This document shows positions 19,784-30,398 of a stretch of DNA of 64,000 nt, piece by piece. Origin of the DNA: Phyllobacterium pellucidum (GTDB taxonomy: Bacteria; Pseudomonadota; Alphaproteobacteria; Rhizobiales; Rhizobiaceae); the NCBI RefSeq assembly GCF_013327855.1, contig NZ_JABUMX010000001.1:1426001-1490000 (forward strand), given 5' to 3'. The notes under the pieces were generated by a model. That model worked only from the letters and a program-made list of their open reading frames with translations. It was not told the DNA's origin and did not search any database. The position numbers were made by a program, and so were the translations under genes. The number at the start of each line of letters is the position of its first letter. The stretch's first letter is position 1.

Positions 19784-21382
19784 ATGAGTCTCGTCAAGAA
19801 ATTTGCAACTGTCGCATCCGGCACGCTGATGAGCCGCGTCTTCGGCTTCACCCGCGAAATGCTGATGGCGAGCGCGCTCGGCACAGGGCCGATCGCCGAC
19901 GCTTTCAACGCGGCCTTCCGCTTCCCCAATACATTTCGCCGGCTCTTTGCCGAAGGCGCTTTCAACGCTGCCTTCGTTCCGCTTTTTGCCAAGGAGATCG
20001 AGGCAAACGGTCTTGATGGGGCGCGGCGCTTCTCCGAAGAGGTGTTCGGCGTCCTCTTCACGGTGTTGCTGACGCTGACGATCCTGATGGAAGTGTCGAT
20101 GCCGCTGATCGTGCGCTATGTCATCGCGCCGGGCTTTGTCGAGGATCCGATGAAGTTCGACAATACGGTGCGCATGGCGATCATCATGTTCCCATACCTC
20201 GCCTGCATGTCGCTGGCGGCGATGATGAGCGGCATGCTGAATTCGCTGCACCGCTATTTTGCCGCTGCGATCGCCCCGGTCTTCCTCAATGTCATTCTGA
20301 TCGGTGTGCTTGCCTATGCCTGGTATACGGGCCAGGACGGCAGGCAGGTCGGCTACGCCCTGTCCTGGGGTGTCATGGTCTCCGGCCTCGTGCAACTTGC
20401 GATCGTCTGGATTGCGGTGCGCAATGCCGGCATCACCATCGGCTTTCGCCTTCCGCATCTCACCAAGAACGTGAAGCGCCTGCTGGTTCTGGCGCTTCCC
20501 GCGGCAGTAACCGGGGGCATCACGCAGATCAACCTTTTGATCAACACCAACATTGCCTCGGCGAAATCCGGCGCCATTTCCTCGCTCGCATATGCCGACC
20601 GCATCTACCAGCTGCCGCTCGGCGTTGTGGGCATTGCTGTCGCGACCGTGCTTTTGCCGGAACTTGCACGCGCGCTTCGCTCCGGCAACCTCAAGGAAGC
20701 GTCGAGCCTGCAGAACCGCTCGGTGGAATTCACCCTGTTTCTGACGCTGCCGGCAGCAGCGGCACTGCTCGTCATGTCCGAGCCGATCGTTCGGATGCTT
20801 TACGAGCGCGGCAATTTCTCCCCCACCTCGACGCATACGGTCGGCAATATCCTCGCCGTCTACGGGTTGGGGCTTCCGGCTTTCGTGCTGATAAAGGCGT
20901 TCCTTCCCGGGTTCTTTGCCCGTGAGGACACCCGCACACCGATGATCTTTGCGGCAATTGCCGTGGCGGTGAATGTCTCGCTCGCGCTAACGCTCTTTCC
21001 GATCATGTACGAGACCGGCATCGCCACCGCCGAGATCGTCGCTGGTTGGGTCAACGCCATCCTGCTCTTTGCGACCTTGGTTTGGCGCGGCCACTGGGGA
21101 CGCGACATCCCTCTCCTCACCCGCATTCCGCGACTGTTCATATCCGCGGCGATCATGGCGATCGGCCTTCATTACGCGATTACATGGATGGGCCCCGCGC
21201 TTGCACCGCATGCGCCGCTCCACACACAAGCCGTTGCCGTGCTGACGCTGGTCATCCTGGCGATGATCTCCTACTTTGCCCTTGCCTTCGGCACGGGCGG
21301 CGCCAGCCTTGCCATGATCCGTCGCAACGTGAAGCGCGGCGCGAAGGCCGCTGAAGCAACGCCGACAGATGCCGCACCATGA
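19784..21382 (+). CDS. murJ: Lipid II flippase MurJ (MviN)
   Basis: This 532-residue polytopic membrane protein of the MOP superfamily flips lipid II across the inner membrane for peptidoglycan synthesis. It has about 14 hydrophobic segments and the family signature ADAFNAAFRFPNTFRRLFAE near the N-terminus, with the essential arginines in the SRVFGFTRE stretch. The ATG immediately follows the glnD stop. Its own stop overlaps the next start as ATGA. Confidence 0.95.
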   Translation: MSLVKKFATVASGTLMSRVFGFTREMLMASALGTGPIADAFNAAFRFPNTFRRLFAEGAFNAAFVPLFAKEIEANGLDGARRFSEEVFGVLFTVLLTLTILMEVSMPLIVRYVIAPGFVEDPMKFDNTVRMAIIMFPYLACMSLAAMMSGMLNSLHRYFAAAIAPVFLNVILIGVLAYAWYTGQDGRQVGYALSWGVMVSGLVQLAIVWIAVRNAGITIGFRLPHLTKNVKRLLVLALPAAVTGGITQINLLINTNIASAKSGAISSLAYADRIYQLPLGVVGIAVATVLLPELARALRSGNLKEASSLQNRSVEFTLFLTLPAAAALLVMSEPIVRMLYERGNFSPTSTHTVGNILAVYGLGLPAFVLIKAFLPGFFAREDTRTPMIFAAIAVAVNVSLALTLFPIMYETGIATAEIVAGWVNAILLFATLVWRGHWGRDIPLLTRIPRLFISAAIMAIGLHYAITWMGPALAPHAPLHTQAVAVLTLVILAMISYFALAFGTGGASLAMIRRNVKRGAKAAEATPTDAAP

Positions 21383-21777
21383 GCCGCCGCATCGGATTGA
21401 TCACGCTTGTCGTGCGCGACTATGACGAAGCCATCGCCTGGTACACGCAAAAGCTTGGTTTTCGCCTCGTCGAAGATACCGCGCTTTCTGAATCAAAGCG
21501 CTGGGTGGTCTTGGCGCCTGGCGACGGCGAAACGCGTATCCTCCTTGCAAAAGCGGACGGACAAGCCCAAGAAGCCGCCACCGGCAACCAGACGGGCGGG
21601 CGGGTTGCTTTCTTTCTTCACACGGACGACTTCGAGCGCGATCATTCGGCGATGGTCAAATCAGGCGTCATCTTCCTTGAAGAGCCACGCCATGAGCCAT
21701 ATGGCAGCGTCGCCGTGTTTCAGGATCTCTACGGCAACAAGTGGGACTTGCTCGAACTGAAGCAGCCAACGATATAG
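21379..21777 (+). CDS. VOC-superfamily (glyoxalase-like) protein
   Basis: This 132-residue single VOC domain protein has paired beta-alpha-beta-beta-beta modules (RRIGLITLVVRDYDEAIAWY at the start, FLHTDDFERDHSAM and VFQDLYGNKWDLLEL later). Such proteins are metal-dependent lyases, dioxygenases or antibiotic-binding proteins; no specific substrate can be named. It overlaps the murJ stop by 4 bp (ATGA), so it is co-translated, though a link with lipid II is not implied. Confidence 0.8.
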   Translation: MSRRIGLITLVVRDYDEAIAWYTQKLGFRLVEDTALSESKRWVVLAPGDGETRILLAKADGQAQEAATGNQTGGRVAFFLHTDDFERDHSAMVKSGVIFLEEPRHEPYGSVAVFQDLYGNKWDLLELKQPTI

Positions 21778-21867
21778 GGCTTGAATACTGCGTGTGGCTC
21801 TGCCAAAACCGCGCTTCACTGCCATCGGCGCCTGCAAGCCCGATCCCCGAACGATCAAGGACGATTA

Positions 21868-22947
21868 ATGAGCACGTTTGAACAGCTCGTCTTTTCCGGT
21901 GTCCAGCCAACCGGCAACCTGCATCTCGGCAATTATCTGGGGGCTATCCGGCGCTGGGTCGCTCTGCAGGAAGACTATAACTGCATCTATTGCGTGGTCG
22001 ACCAGCATGCGATCACGCAGGCCATGTCCGTGTGGGGCGGTCCGGCCGAGCTGATGCGCAACACGCGCGAGGTGACAGCGGCGTTTCTGGCTTCCGGCAT
22101 CGACCCGAAGAAACACATCGTCTTCAACCAGAGCCGCGTGCGCCAGCACGCCGAGCTCGCCTGGGTGTTCAATTGTATTGCCCGCATGGGGTGGCTCAAC
22201 CGGATGACCCAGTTCAAGGACAAGGCCGGCAAGGATCGCGAGAACGCATCCGTCGGGCTTTTCACCTATCCGAACCTGATGGCGGCCGACATTCTCGCCT
22301 ATCGCGCTACCCATGTGCCGGTCGGCGAAGACCAGAAACAGCACCTCGAACTCACGCGCGACATTGCGCAGAAATTCAATACGGATTTCTCCGACCGCAT
22401 CGCCGAACTCGGTCTCGGCGTCGAGACGCAATCGGGCGACGAGACCATTGCCAGCTTCTTCCCGCTGACGGAACCCGTCATCGGCGGGCCGGCTGCGCGC
22501 GTCATGAGCCTGCGCGATGGCACCAAAAAGATGTCCAAATCCGATCCCTCGGATCTGTCCCGCATCAATCTCATCGACGATGCCGATACGATCTCGAAGA
22601 AGATCCGCAAAGCCAAGACCGACGCCGAACCGCTGCCCTCCGATGTCGAGGGTCTCAAGGACCGCCCGGAAGCAGACAACCTCGTCGGCATCTATGCGGC
22701 CTTGATCGATGCGGACAAGGAAAAGGTGATCGGCGATTTCGGTGGCCAGCAATTTTCCGTGTTCAAGCCGGCACTTGCCGACCTCGCAGTCGAGCGTCTC
22801 GCGCCGATTGCCGCGGAGATGCGGCGTATTTCGGCCGATCCGAGCTATGTCGATGCCGTCTTGAAGGACGGCGGCGAGCGGGCAGCCGTTCTCGCCGAGA
22901 AGACGCTGCGCAATGTGCGTGATATTATCGGCTTCCTGCAGGACTAG
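21868..22947 (+). CDS. trpS: Tryptophanyl-tRNA synthetase
   Basis: This 359-residue class I aminoacyl-tRNA synthetase charges tRNA-Trp. The HIGH-type motif is [10 protein letters not shown] (16-25) and the KMSKS loop is KKMSKSDPS near residue 220. The start at 21868 ([17 protein letters not shown]) is chosen over the in-frame TTG at 21781 because an AAGG lies just upstream and homologues begin there. The 85 bp between the VOC gene and trpS hold no recognised element. Confidence 0.96.
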   Translation: MSTFEQLVFSGVQPTGNLHLGNYLGAIRRWVALQEDYNCIYCVVDQHAITQAMSVWGGPAELMRNTREVTAAFLASGIDPKKHIVFNQSRVRQHAELAWVFNCIARMGWLNRMTQFKDKAGKDRENASVGLFTYPNLMAADILAYRATHVPVGEDQKQHLELTRDIAQKFNTDFSDRIAELGLGVETQSGDETIASFFPLTEPVIGGPAARVMSLRDGTKKMSKSDPSDLSRINLIDDADTISKKIRKAKTDAEPLPSDVEGLKDRPEADNLVGIYAALIDADKEKVIGDFGGQQFSVFKPALADLAVERLAPIAAEMRRISADPSYVDAVLKDGGERAAVLAEKTLRNVRDIIGFLQD

Positions 22948-23001
22948 GACCGGGTGCTGCAAGGGGTGGACGATCACATCGGTTAGGGCAGGAACGGGCA
23001 A

Positions 23002-23490
23002 ATGGTATCGAAACGTCTCAGCCGGGAAGCGGGCCATCGCCGCAAATTTCTAGCCGTTATCGACGAGACGCCCGAATGCGAGCGGGCGGTGGCCTATGCC
23101 TCGCGCCGCGCCAAGACGACTGGCGGAGTGTTGCTCCTCCTTTTCGTCATTGACACAGCCGATTTCCAGGCTTTTCTCGGTGTCGAGCAGATCATGCGGG
23201 CCGAAGCGCAGGAACGGGCAAGCGCGACGCTGAGCAGGTTCGCGGCCAATGTGCGCGGGACGATCGGCATCGAATCCGAACTCGTCGTGCGCGAAGGGCT
23301 GACATCGGAAGAGATCCAGAAGCTGATCGAGGAAGACCAGGACATTGCCATCCTCGTCCTTGCGGCAGGCTCGGGCAAGGAAGGCCCGGGGCCCCTCGTT
23401 CAGTCGCTGGCGGGACGCGAATCCTTCCCCATTCCTGTCACGGTTGTCCCATACAATCTCTCTGACGAGGATATCGACGCGATTACGTGA
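23002..23490 (+). CDS. Universal stress protein (UspA) family
   Basis: This 162-residue protein has one Usp domain: FLAVIDETPECERAVAYAS forms the first strand and helix, and ILVLAAGSGKEGPGPLVQSL carries a variant of the G-2x-G-9x-G(S/T) nucleotide-binding loop. It could bind ATP or AMP. It sits between trpS and nfuA, as in other Rhizobiales. A GGGCAAA stretch precedes the ATG. The specific stress role is unknown. Confidence 0.85.
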   Translation: MVSKRLSREAGHRRKFLAVIDETPECERAVAYASRRAKTTGGVLLLLFVIDTADFQAFLGVEQIMRAEAQERASATLSRFAANVRGTIGIESELVVREGLTSEEIQKLIEEDQDIAILVLAAGSGKEGPGPLVQSLAGRESFPIPVTVVPYNLSDEDIDAIT

Positions 23491-23519
23491 TCCCGCGGCG
23501 AAACGTGATACAATCCTGA

Positions 23520-23548
23520 CTTGAACAGTTGAGTTTTAAGGCCTATAT
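23520..23548 (+). promoter_or_regulatory. Consensus rhizobial housekeeping promoter of nfuA
   Basis: CTTGAA (23520-23525), a 17-bp spacer and CTATAT (23543-23548) match the rhizobial CTTGAC-N17-CTATAT promoter almost perfectly. Just downstream, TTTGAA-CAA-TTCTAAA (23553-23568) is an imperfect palindrome that resembles an iron-control (Irr-type) box; that reading is weak. Confidence 0.7.
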
Positions 23549-23588
23549 CGCCTTTGAACAATTCTAAACTAGACACGCGAGATCCGTC

Positions 23589-24167
23589 ATGTTTATCCAG
23601 ACCGAAGCAACGCCCAATCCGGCGACCCTCAAGTTCCTGCCTGGGAAGGTGGTTCTCGACCAGGGGACGGCCGATTTCCGCGATGCTCAAAGCGCAGGCG
23701 CAGCCTCTCCGCTTGCCGGCAAGATCTTTGCAATCCCCGGCGTATCCGGTGTCTTCTTCGGCTATGACTTCGTCACCGTCACCAAGAACGACGGTCCGGA
23801 ATGGCAACACCTGAAGCCGGCCATCCTCGGCGCCATCATGGAGCATTTCATGTCCGGAGCGCCGATCATGACGAGCGCCACGCAGGTTGCTGACGATGCT
23901 GAACGCGATTCCGAAGACGAGTTTTTCGACAGCGCCGACGCCGAAATCGTCGATACCATCAAGGAACTGCTTGAGACGCGCGTACGCCCGGCAGTTGCGC
24001 AGGACGGCGGCGACATCACCTTCCGCGGCTATGAGAACGGCACCGTTTTCCTCAATATGCGCGGTGCATGCTCCGGCTGCCCCTCATCCACGGCGACCCT
24101 GAAGCACGGCATCCAGAACCTGCTCAAGCATTTCGTACCGGAAGTCCAGCACGTCGAATCCGTCTGA
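23589..24167 (+). CDS. nfuA: NifU-like Fe-S cluster carrier protein
   Basis: This 192-residue protein has an N-terminal Nfu_N domain (MFIQTEATPNPATLKFLPGK) and a C-terminal NifU-like domain whose CxxC cysteines, Cys161 and Cys164 in GACSGCPSST, bind a [4Fe-4S] cluster for delivery to apo-proteins. The architecture matches mitochondrial NFU1 and alphaproteobacterial homologues. It has its own promoter and terminator, so it is transcribed separately from usp. The possible iron box near the promoter would fit regulation by iron. Confidence 0.93.
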   Translation: MFIQTEATPNPATLKFLPGKVVLDQGTADFRDAQSAGAASPLAGKIFAIPGVSGVFFGYDFVTVTKNDGPEWQHLKPAILGAIMEHFMSGAPIMTSATQVADDAERDSEDEFFDSADAEIVDTIKELLETRVRPAVAQDGGDITFRGYENGTVFLNMRGACSGCPSSTATLKHGIQNLLKHFVPEVQHVESV

Positions 24168-24191
24168 GCTTTCACGCTTTAATGTAAAAGA

Positions 24192-24216
24192 GGCCGCTTC
24201 GAGCGGCCTTTTTATT
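24192..24216 (+). terminator. Intrinsic terminator of nfuA, probably bidirectional
   Basis: The stem GGCCGCT/AGCGGCC with a TCG loop (24192-24208) is followed by TTTTTATT. On the other strand TCTTTTACATT follows the stem, so it can also end the converging xylFHG transcript. Confidence 0.85.
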
Positions 24217-24220
24217 ACCT

Positions 24221-25000
<780 letters not shown>

Positions 25001-25013
25001 GTTTCAATCTCCC

Positions 25014-26333
25014 TCAAGCGGTACGGCGGCGATAGATCGTGTCGAGCCAGACGGCAACGACGAGCACGATGCCGACAACGATATTCTGCAGCGGCGTTTC
25101 GAGACCGAGCATGACCATGCCCGAATTCAGCGACTGCATCAGCAGCGCGCCGATCATCGCGCCGGCAATGGTGCCGACGCCGCCGGCGAGCGAGGTTCCG
25201 CCGATGACAGCGGCCGCGATCGTCATCAGCTCATCGAGCGTGCCTTGCGCATTGGTGGCAGCGTTGAGGCGGGCGGTCGATATCGCGCCGGCGATGGCGC
25301 ACAGAATGCCCATGATGATGAAGATTTTCATCGTCACCCAGCGTGTGTTGATGCCGGCAAGATCTGCGGCCTCCGGGTTGCCGCCCATGGCGAAAACGTA
25401 GCGGCCGAAACGCGTGCGCGTCGTCACGAAGGTCATGATGATGCCCGTTGCGACCGCGATCAGCACGGGGATGGCGATGCCATGCGGGATGAACAGGCCG
25501 CCATCCGGAATGGTGATGTTGTTGGCCTCGGCATATTTGCGGACGATACCGATCGGCCAATAGTAATGATTGGCGATCGAAACCGCACCGAGGACGAGAA
25601 AACAGGCGATCGCCGCCATAAAGGCCTCGGCCCAGACCGGACGGCGGGGAAAGTTGAAACGCTTGCGCTGGCGCCGGCCGTTGACGATCATGCCGACAAT
25701 GGCAAGGCAGGCGACAATGCCGACAACCCAGCTCCAGGTCGCCCCGATCGACCCTTCCGGCCCGCCGCCCATGAGTCGGAAGGTTGAATCCATTGGTGCG
25801 ACCGTGCGACCTGACGTGACCCACCAGGCAGCGCCGCGCCAGACGAGCAAGCCGCCCAGCGTAACGATGAAGGCGGGAACGCCGAGGAAGGCGATGACGA
25901 AGCCCTGAAAGCCGCCGATGAGCGCGCCGACGACGATGCCGAGCCCGAGCGCAATAACCCAGGTGAACGGCTGTTCGAAGCCGATCAGCTTCGGCAGGAT
26001 TTCGGCCTGCGTCACGCCCATCACCATGCCGACAAACCCAAGCACCGAGCCTACGGAAAGATCGATATTGCGTGTGACGATGATAAGGACCATCCCGGTC
26101 GCCATGACCGCGATGGAAGAGGTCTGGACCGACAGGTTCCAAAGATTGCGCGGTGTCAGAAATTGGCCGTTGACGAGGCCGCCGGTTAAAAACTGGAAGG
26201 CAAGCCAGATGATGACGAGCGCTCCGATCATGCCGAGGAGGCGGGTATCGAGCTCGGTCGCCTTGAAGAACCTGGCAACGAGACCGAGTTCGGAAGCGCG
26301 AGCCCGGTCAAGACTGATGGCCGGATCACTCAT
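25014..26333 (-). CDS. xylH: Sugar (xylose) ABC transporter permease
   Basis: This 439-residue CUT2-type permease has roughly 10-12 hydrophobic segments; the RbsC/XylH-like signatures VGSVLGFVGMVMG and AAAVIGGTSLAGGVGTIAGA are visible. It is the membrane channel for the substrate delivered by XylF, energised by XylG. It lies between xylF and xylG. Length is normal for XylH, which is longer than RbsC. Confidence 0.9.
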   Translation of the reverse strand: MSDPAISLDRARASELGLVARFFKATELDTRLLGMIGALVIIWLAFQFLTGGLVNGQFLTPRNLWNLSVQTSSIAVMATGMVLIIVTRNIDLSVGSVLGFVGMVMGVTQAEILPKLIGFEQPFTWVIALGLGIVVGALIGGFQGFVIAFLGVPAFIVTLGGLLVWRGAAWWVTSGRTVAPMDSTFRLMGGGPEGSIGATWSWVVGIVACLAIVGMIVNGRRQRKRFNFPRRPVWAEAFMAAIACFLVLGAVSIANHYYWPIGIVRKYAEANNITIPDGGLFIPHGIAIPVLIAVATGIIMTFVTTRTRFGRYVFAMGGNPEAADLAGINTRWVTMKIFIIMGILCAIAGAISTARLNAATNAQGTLDELMTIAAAVIGGTSLAGGVGTIAGAMIGALLMQSLNSGMVMLGLETPLQNIVVGIVLVVAVWLDTIYRRRTA

Positions 26334-26416
26334 GTTAATCTCCCAGTTTTATTTTCTTTTAGAACGCCGCCGATCCAGTGGACCAGCGGCGCTCAATTCT
26401 ATCAGACTTGAAGGTG

Positions 26417-27460
26417 TTAGTTGCAGGCCGGTACCGAGCCAGCCTTCACGCCCTGGCAGACGACGTCCTTCGTTACCCAGCCGGCATCGATGACGACGCC
26501 GAGATTATCCTTGGTGACCGGAACGGGCGTCAGGAACACGGCGCTGACCTCGACCTTGTTGGCGCCGCCGGCAAACTTCTGAACGTTCGGGATCTCTTCC
26601 ATCTTCTTGCCGTCGGCAAGAGCCGAAGCAATGCCGGCAGCCTGCTTGCCGAGTTCGCGGGAGTCCTTCCAGATCGTTACCGTCTGGGTGCCGAGGGCAA
26701 CGCGGTTGAGCGCGGCAAAGTCGGCATCCTGGCCCGAGACCGGCACGGTGCCGGCAAGGCCCTGCGCCTGGAGAGCGGCAATGGCGCCGCCTGCGGTACC
26801 ATCATTTGCCGCAACGACTGCGTCGACCTTGTTGTCGTTAGCGGTCAGGAACTGCTCCATGTTCTTCTGGGCATTGGCCGGCAGCCAGCCGTCGGTATAG
26901 GCTTCGCCGACATTCTTGATCTTGCCGCTGTCGATCGCTTCCTTCAGCACTTCCTGCGCGCCGGAAAAGAGGAAATCGGCATTCGGGTCAGCTGAAGAAC
27001 CCTTGATGAAGACGTAGTTGCCTTCCGGCTTGACGGCGAAGACACCGCGCGCTTGCATGCGGCCGACTTCCTTGTTGTCGAAGGTGATGTAGAAGGCATC
27101 CTTGTTCTCGATGAGACGGTCATAGCCGACCACCGGAATACCTTCCGCAACCGCCTTTTCGACGGCCGGTCCGATGGCGCTCGAATCCTGTGCAAGGATG
27201 ATCAGCGCGTTGGCGCCCTGCGAGATCAGGCTCTCGACATCGGTCAGCTGCTTGGCGGCAGAGGATTGCGCGTCGGCGGAAATGTACTTGTCGCCATTTG
27301 CCTCGAGCGCCTTCTTGATCGCTGCCTCGTCGGTCTTCCAACGCTCTTCCTGGAAATTCGACCAGGATACACCGACGATCTTGTCTTTGGCCAGAACGGG
27401 CCCCGCGAAAGAGACAGCAAGGACAGCAGCGCCCGCGAGAGCGGTTGCATATTTCTTCAT
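26417..27460 (-). CDS. xylF: D-xylose-binding periplasmic protein
   Basis: This 347-residue periplasmic sugar-binding protein has a cleavable signal peptide ([20 protein letters not shown], cut near VLAKD). The type I periplasmic-binding-protein fold begins [19 protein letters not shown], close to known XylF proteins. It captures D-xylose for XylHG. The start at 27460 is chosen because GGGAGGATTACC precedes it; the upstream in-frame ATG at 27481 has no such site. It is the first gene of the transporter operon, divergent from xylR. Confidence 0.92.
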   Translation of the reverse strand: MKKYATALAGAAVLAVSFAGPVLAKDKIVGVSWSNFQEERWKTDEAAIKKALEANGDKYISADAQSSAAKQLTDVESLISQGANALIILAQDSSAIGPAVEKAVAEGIPVVGYDRLIENKDAFYITFDNKEVGRMQARGVFAVKPEGNYVFIKGSSADPNADFLFSGAQEVLKEAIDSGKIKNVGEAYTDGWLPANAQKNMEQFLTANDNKVDAVVAANDGTAGGAIAALQAQGLAGTVPVSGQDADFAALNRVALGTQTVTIWKDSRELGKQAAGIASALADGKKMEEIPNVQKFAGGANKVEVSAVFLTPVPVTKDNLGVVIDAGWVTKDVVCQGVKAGSVPACN

Positions 27461-27577
27461 GGTAATCCTCCCAGTGCACACAGCACGATGACTGATGAAC
27501 GAGGGCCTACACCTCCGACCCGCGTCTAAACCTCTTTTATTTCGAGGCTCGAAAAAAATAGTGACTTAAAAGCATTT

Positions 27578-27656
27578 CCATGTCAACATGGATTTTGCTA
27601 GGCATAACCCATTGCAACGCAACAACATTTTTGCATTGCACAAAAAGTGGGTTATG
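27578..27656. promoter_or_regulatory. Operator region between xylF and xylR
   Basis: Two palindromic elements stand in the divergent intergenic region. CCATGT-CA-ACATGG (27578-27591) is a perfect 14-bp palindrome. CATAACCCA (27603-27611) and TGGGTTATG (27648-27656) are a perfect inverted repeat 36 bp apart that reaches the xylR ribosome binding site. In between, TTGCAACGCAACAAC and TTTGCATTGCA repeat TTGCA half-sites. These are the likely binding sites for the ROK regulator XylR; which one it binds is not determined. Confidence 0.5.
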
Positions 27657-27670
27657 GGGAGGAGTGGAAT

Positions 27671-28918
27671 TTGTTGATCGATGAGATCGCGCGTCCCGAC
27701 GATGTCAGGCGCCAGAATCGTAGACTTGCGCTGACGGCTTTGCGCCGTCACGGCCTCCTGTCGCGCACCGATATCGTGGCCCAGACCGGGCTCAGCCCCT
27801 CGACCGTTTCCGCCATCACGACCTCGCTGATTTCCGAGGGCATCATCATCGAAGCGCGCGAGGGCGACCTCGGTTCCAACCGGCGCGGGCGCCCGCAAAT
27901 TGCCTTGGTGCTCAATCCAGACGTTGCGAGCGTGGTGACCGTGGAGCTCGCGCTTAACTTCGTCCATGCGGTTCTCTACGATTACAAGGGCCAGGTCGTC
28001 GCTGAAATTTCGGAGCGGGTGCCAACCCTTGAAATGTCGGCGGACGCGCTGTTTCAATCGATCTTCGCCATGCTGGACAGCCTCATCGATAAACGCCCTT
28101 CAGGGACCGGCCCGTTGATGCACATTTCCATGGGGGTCCAGGGCGTTACCGACGCCACGGGCGCCACCATGCTGTGGTCGCCGATCACGCCGGACACGAA
28201 CATCGCCTTTGGCAAGGTCCTGTCGCGGCGTTATGGCGTGGATGCTTCGGTCGCCAATGATTGCAACATGATAGCCGAGGCGTTGCGCTGGACCGATCCG
28301 GAACACTACAGGGAGAATTTCGCAGCAATCCTGCTGTCGCATGGCATCGGCATGGGCCTCTATCTCAAGGGCAAGCCCTTCGTCGGGGCGCACTCTTCGG
28401 CTGCGGAGTTCGGGCACATGTTGCACATCCCTAAAGGCGCGCTGTGCCGATGTGGCCGGCGGGGTTGCATCGAAGCCTATGCCAGCGATTATGCCATATT
28501 GCGGACGATATCGGGCGAGAACGAATCCACCCCGCCGCCGCAGGATATAGATCCCTCGACGTTCGCGGCCGCCGCCGGCCGGGCCCGTACCGGTAACGGC
28601 GATGAGGGTGCGGCCTTCCGCAAGGCCGGCCAGGCGATCGGCGCAGGCCTTCGCAGCCTGTTTTCATTGATCGATCCCGTGCCGGTGGCATTGGTTGGAC
28701 CCGGAGCCGGCGTATTTGACCTTATGGAAGAGGAATTGCGCGGCGTCATTTCCGGCAATTCCGGCTGGGGCGCGACGCAGGATCTCAGCATACGCTGTTA
28801 TCCGGACGAACATCCGCTTATCGTACAAGGCTGCCTGATGACGTCCTTGCTTCACCTCGACACGCAAATCTTCGCGCCGGGCGACCTCAAGGACCCTCAA
28901 TTGAAGCACGCCCTCTAA
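27671..28918 (+). CDS. xylR: ROK-family transcriptional repressor of xylose genes
   Basis: This ROK repressor of about 415 residues has an N-terminal winged helix-turn-helix (QNRRLALTALRRHGLLSRTD, then SPSTVSAITTSLI) and a C-terminal sugar-kinase-like ROK domain with the zinc motif CRCGRRGCIEAY. By analogy with other XylR proteins it represses xyl genes and is released by xylose. The start is uncertain: a GTG at 27647 lengthens the protein by 8 residues, but GGGGAGGAG at 27656-27664 points to the TTG at 27671 or 27674. It heads xylR-xylB-xylA and is divergent from xylFHG. Confidence 0.87.
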   Translation: MLIDEIARPDDVRRQNRRLALTALRRHGLLSRTDIVAQTGLSPSTVSAITTSLISEGIIIEAREGDLGSNRRGRPQIALVLNPDVASVVTVELALNFVHAVLYDYKGQVVAEISERVPTLEMSADALFQSIFAMLDSLIDKRPSGTGPLMHISMGVQGVTDATGATMLWSPITPDTNIAFGKVLSRRYGVDASVANDCNMIAEALRWTDPEHYRENFAAILLSHGIGMGLYLKGKPFVGAHSSAAEFGHMLHIPKGALCRCGRRGCIEAYASDYAILRTISGENESTPPPQDIDPSTFAAAAGRARTGNGDEGAAFRKAGQAIGAGLRSLFSLIDPVPVALVGPGAGVFDLMEEELRGVISGNSGWGATQDLSIRCYPDEHPLIVQGCLMTSLLHLDTQIFAPGDLKDPQLKHAL

Positions 28919-28943
28919 CACCCAAGGAAGGAAGGAAGCCAGC

Positions 28944-30398
28944 ATGTATCTCGGGCTCGACCTCGGCACATCCGGTGTCAAAGCACTTCTGATCGACGAG
29001 AACCAAAAGATCGTCGGCTCCGGCACGGGACATCTCGACGTTTCGCGCCCGCATTCAGGCTGGTCGGAACAGGACCCTTCGCACTGGATCCGGGCGACGG
29101 AAGACGCTGTTGCCGCGCTCAAGGCGAACCATGGCCGCGAACTCTCTGCCGTCAAGGGTATCGGCGTCTCCGGACAGATGCACGGCGCCACACTGCTCGA
29201 TGTCGGCGATCAGGTGCTGCGGCCCTGCATCCTTTGGAACGACACCCGCAGCCACGCGGAAGCAGCCGAACTCGACGCCAACCCGAAATTCCGCAGCCTC
29301 AGCGGCAACATCGTCTTCCCCGGTTTCACCGCCCCGAAGATCGCCTGGGTTCGCAACAACGAGCCCGATATTTTTGCGCGGCTGCAGCGCGTTCTGTTGC
29401 CGAAGGATTATTTGCGCTTCTGGTTGACGGGCGAACATGTGTCCGAAATGTCCGACGCGGCCGGCACGTCCTGGCTCGATGTCGGCAAGCGCGCGTGGTC
29501 GCCGGAACTGCTTGCCGCAACCGGCCTCGATGAAAGCTACATGCCCTCGCTGGTCGAGGGAACCGAGGTGTCCGGCATCCTGAAGCCAGATGTTGCCGCG
29601 CGCTGGGGCATGGGCGACAAGGTGGTGGTAGCTGGCGGGGCCGGCGACAATGCGGCATCGGCCTGCGGCATGGGCACTGTCGGAGAAGGCCATGCCTTCG
29701 TTTCGCTCGGAACTTCCGGGGTGCTGTTTGCCGCCAACCGCGCCTATCTGCCAAACCCTGAAAGCGCCGTGCACACATTCTGCCATGCGCTGCCGGACAC
29801 GTGGCACCAGATGGGCGTTATTCTTTCGGCGACCGACGCCCTGAACTGGTATGCCGGGATCGTTTCCCGCAAAGCCGCCGAACTCACGGACGAACTTGGA
29901 GCAGATCTGCGCACTCCATCGGGCGTGACGTTCCTGCCCTATCTTTCCGGCGAACGCACCCCGCTCAACGATTCAGCGATCCGCGGGTCGTTCCAGGGGC
30001 TCGAACATGCGAGCGACCGGGCAGTTCTGACGCAGGCCGTGCTCGAAGGTGTTGCCTTCGCCTTCCGCGATTGCCTTCATGCCCTGGCTGCCGCCGGCAC
30101 CAGGCTTGAGCGCGTCACGGCTGTCGGCGGCGGATCGCGCTCCACCTACTGGCTGAAAGCCATCGCCACCGCGCTCAACATACCGGTCGACGTACCGGCG
30201 GATGGGGATTTCGGTGCGGCCTTTGGTGTTGCTCGCCTCGGGCTTATCGCTGCCGAAGGCGCTGACCCGCATGCCATCTGCGTCGCCCCCGCAACGGATA
30301 CGACCATCGAACCGGACGCGAACCTGATCGGGGCCTTCGACGCGGCCTACAATCGCTATCACAACCTCTATCCAGCACTTAAGGGAGTTCAATCATGA
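28944..30398 (+). CDS. xylB: Xylulokinase
   Basis: This 484-residue FGGY-family kinase phosphorylates D-xylulose to xylulose 5-phosphate, which enters the pentose phosphate pathway. The phosphate-binding start [16 protein letters not shown], the substrate loop [10 protein letters not shown] and [10 protein letters not shown], and the C-terminal [14 protein letters not shown] stretch are typical. AAGGAAGGAAGCCAGC precedes the ATG. It overlaps xylA as ATGA, so the two are translationally coupled. Confidence 0.95.
   Translation: MYLGLDLGTSGVKALLIDENQKIVGSGTGHLDVSRPHSGWSEQDPSHWIRATEDAVAALKANHGRELSAVKGIGVSGQMHGATLLDVGDQVLRPCILWNDTRSHAEAAELDANPKFRSLSGNIVFPGFTAPKIAWVRNNEPDIFARLQRVLLPKDYLRFWLTGEHVSEMSDAAGTSWLDVGKRAWSPELLAATGLDESYMPSLVEGTEVSGILKPDVAARWGMGDKVVVAGGAGDNAASACGMGTVGEGHAFVSLGTSGVLFAANRAYLPNPESAVHTFCHALPDTWHQMGVILSATDALNWYAGIVSRKAAELTDELGADLRTPSGVTFLPYLSGERTPLNDSAIRGSFQGLEHASDRAVLTQAVLEGVAFAFRDCLHALAAAGTRLERVTAVGGGSRSTYWLKAIATALNIPVDVPADGDFGAAFGVARLGLIAAEGADPHAICVAPATDTTIEPDANLIGAFDAAYNRYHNLYPALKGVQS

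Noticed and set aside
19550..20836. 428-residue open frame antisense to glnD/murJ
   Set aside because: Low-complexity His/Arg/Asp composition mirrors the codon usage of the real genes; murJ is unambiguous on the plus strand.
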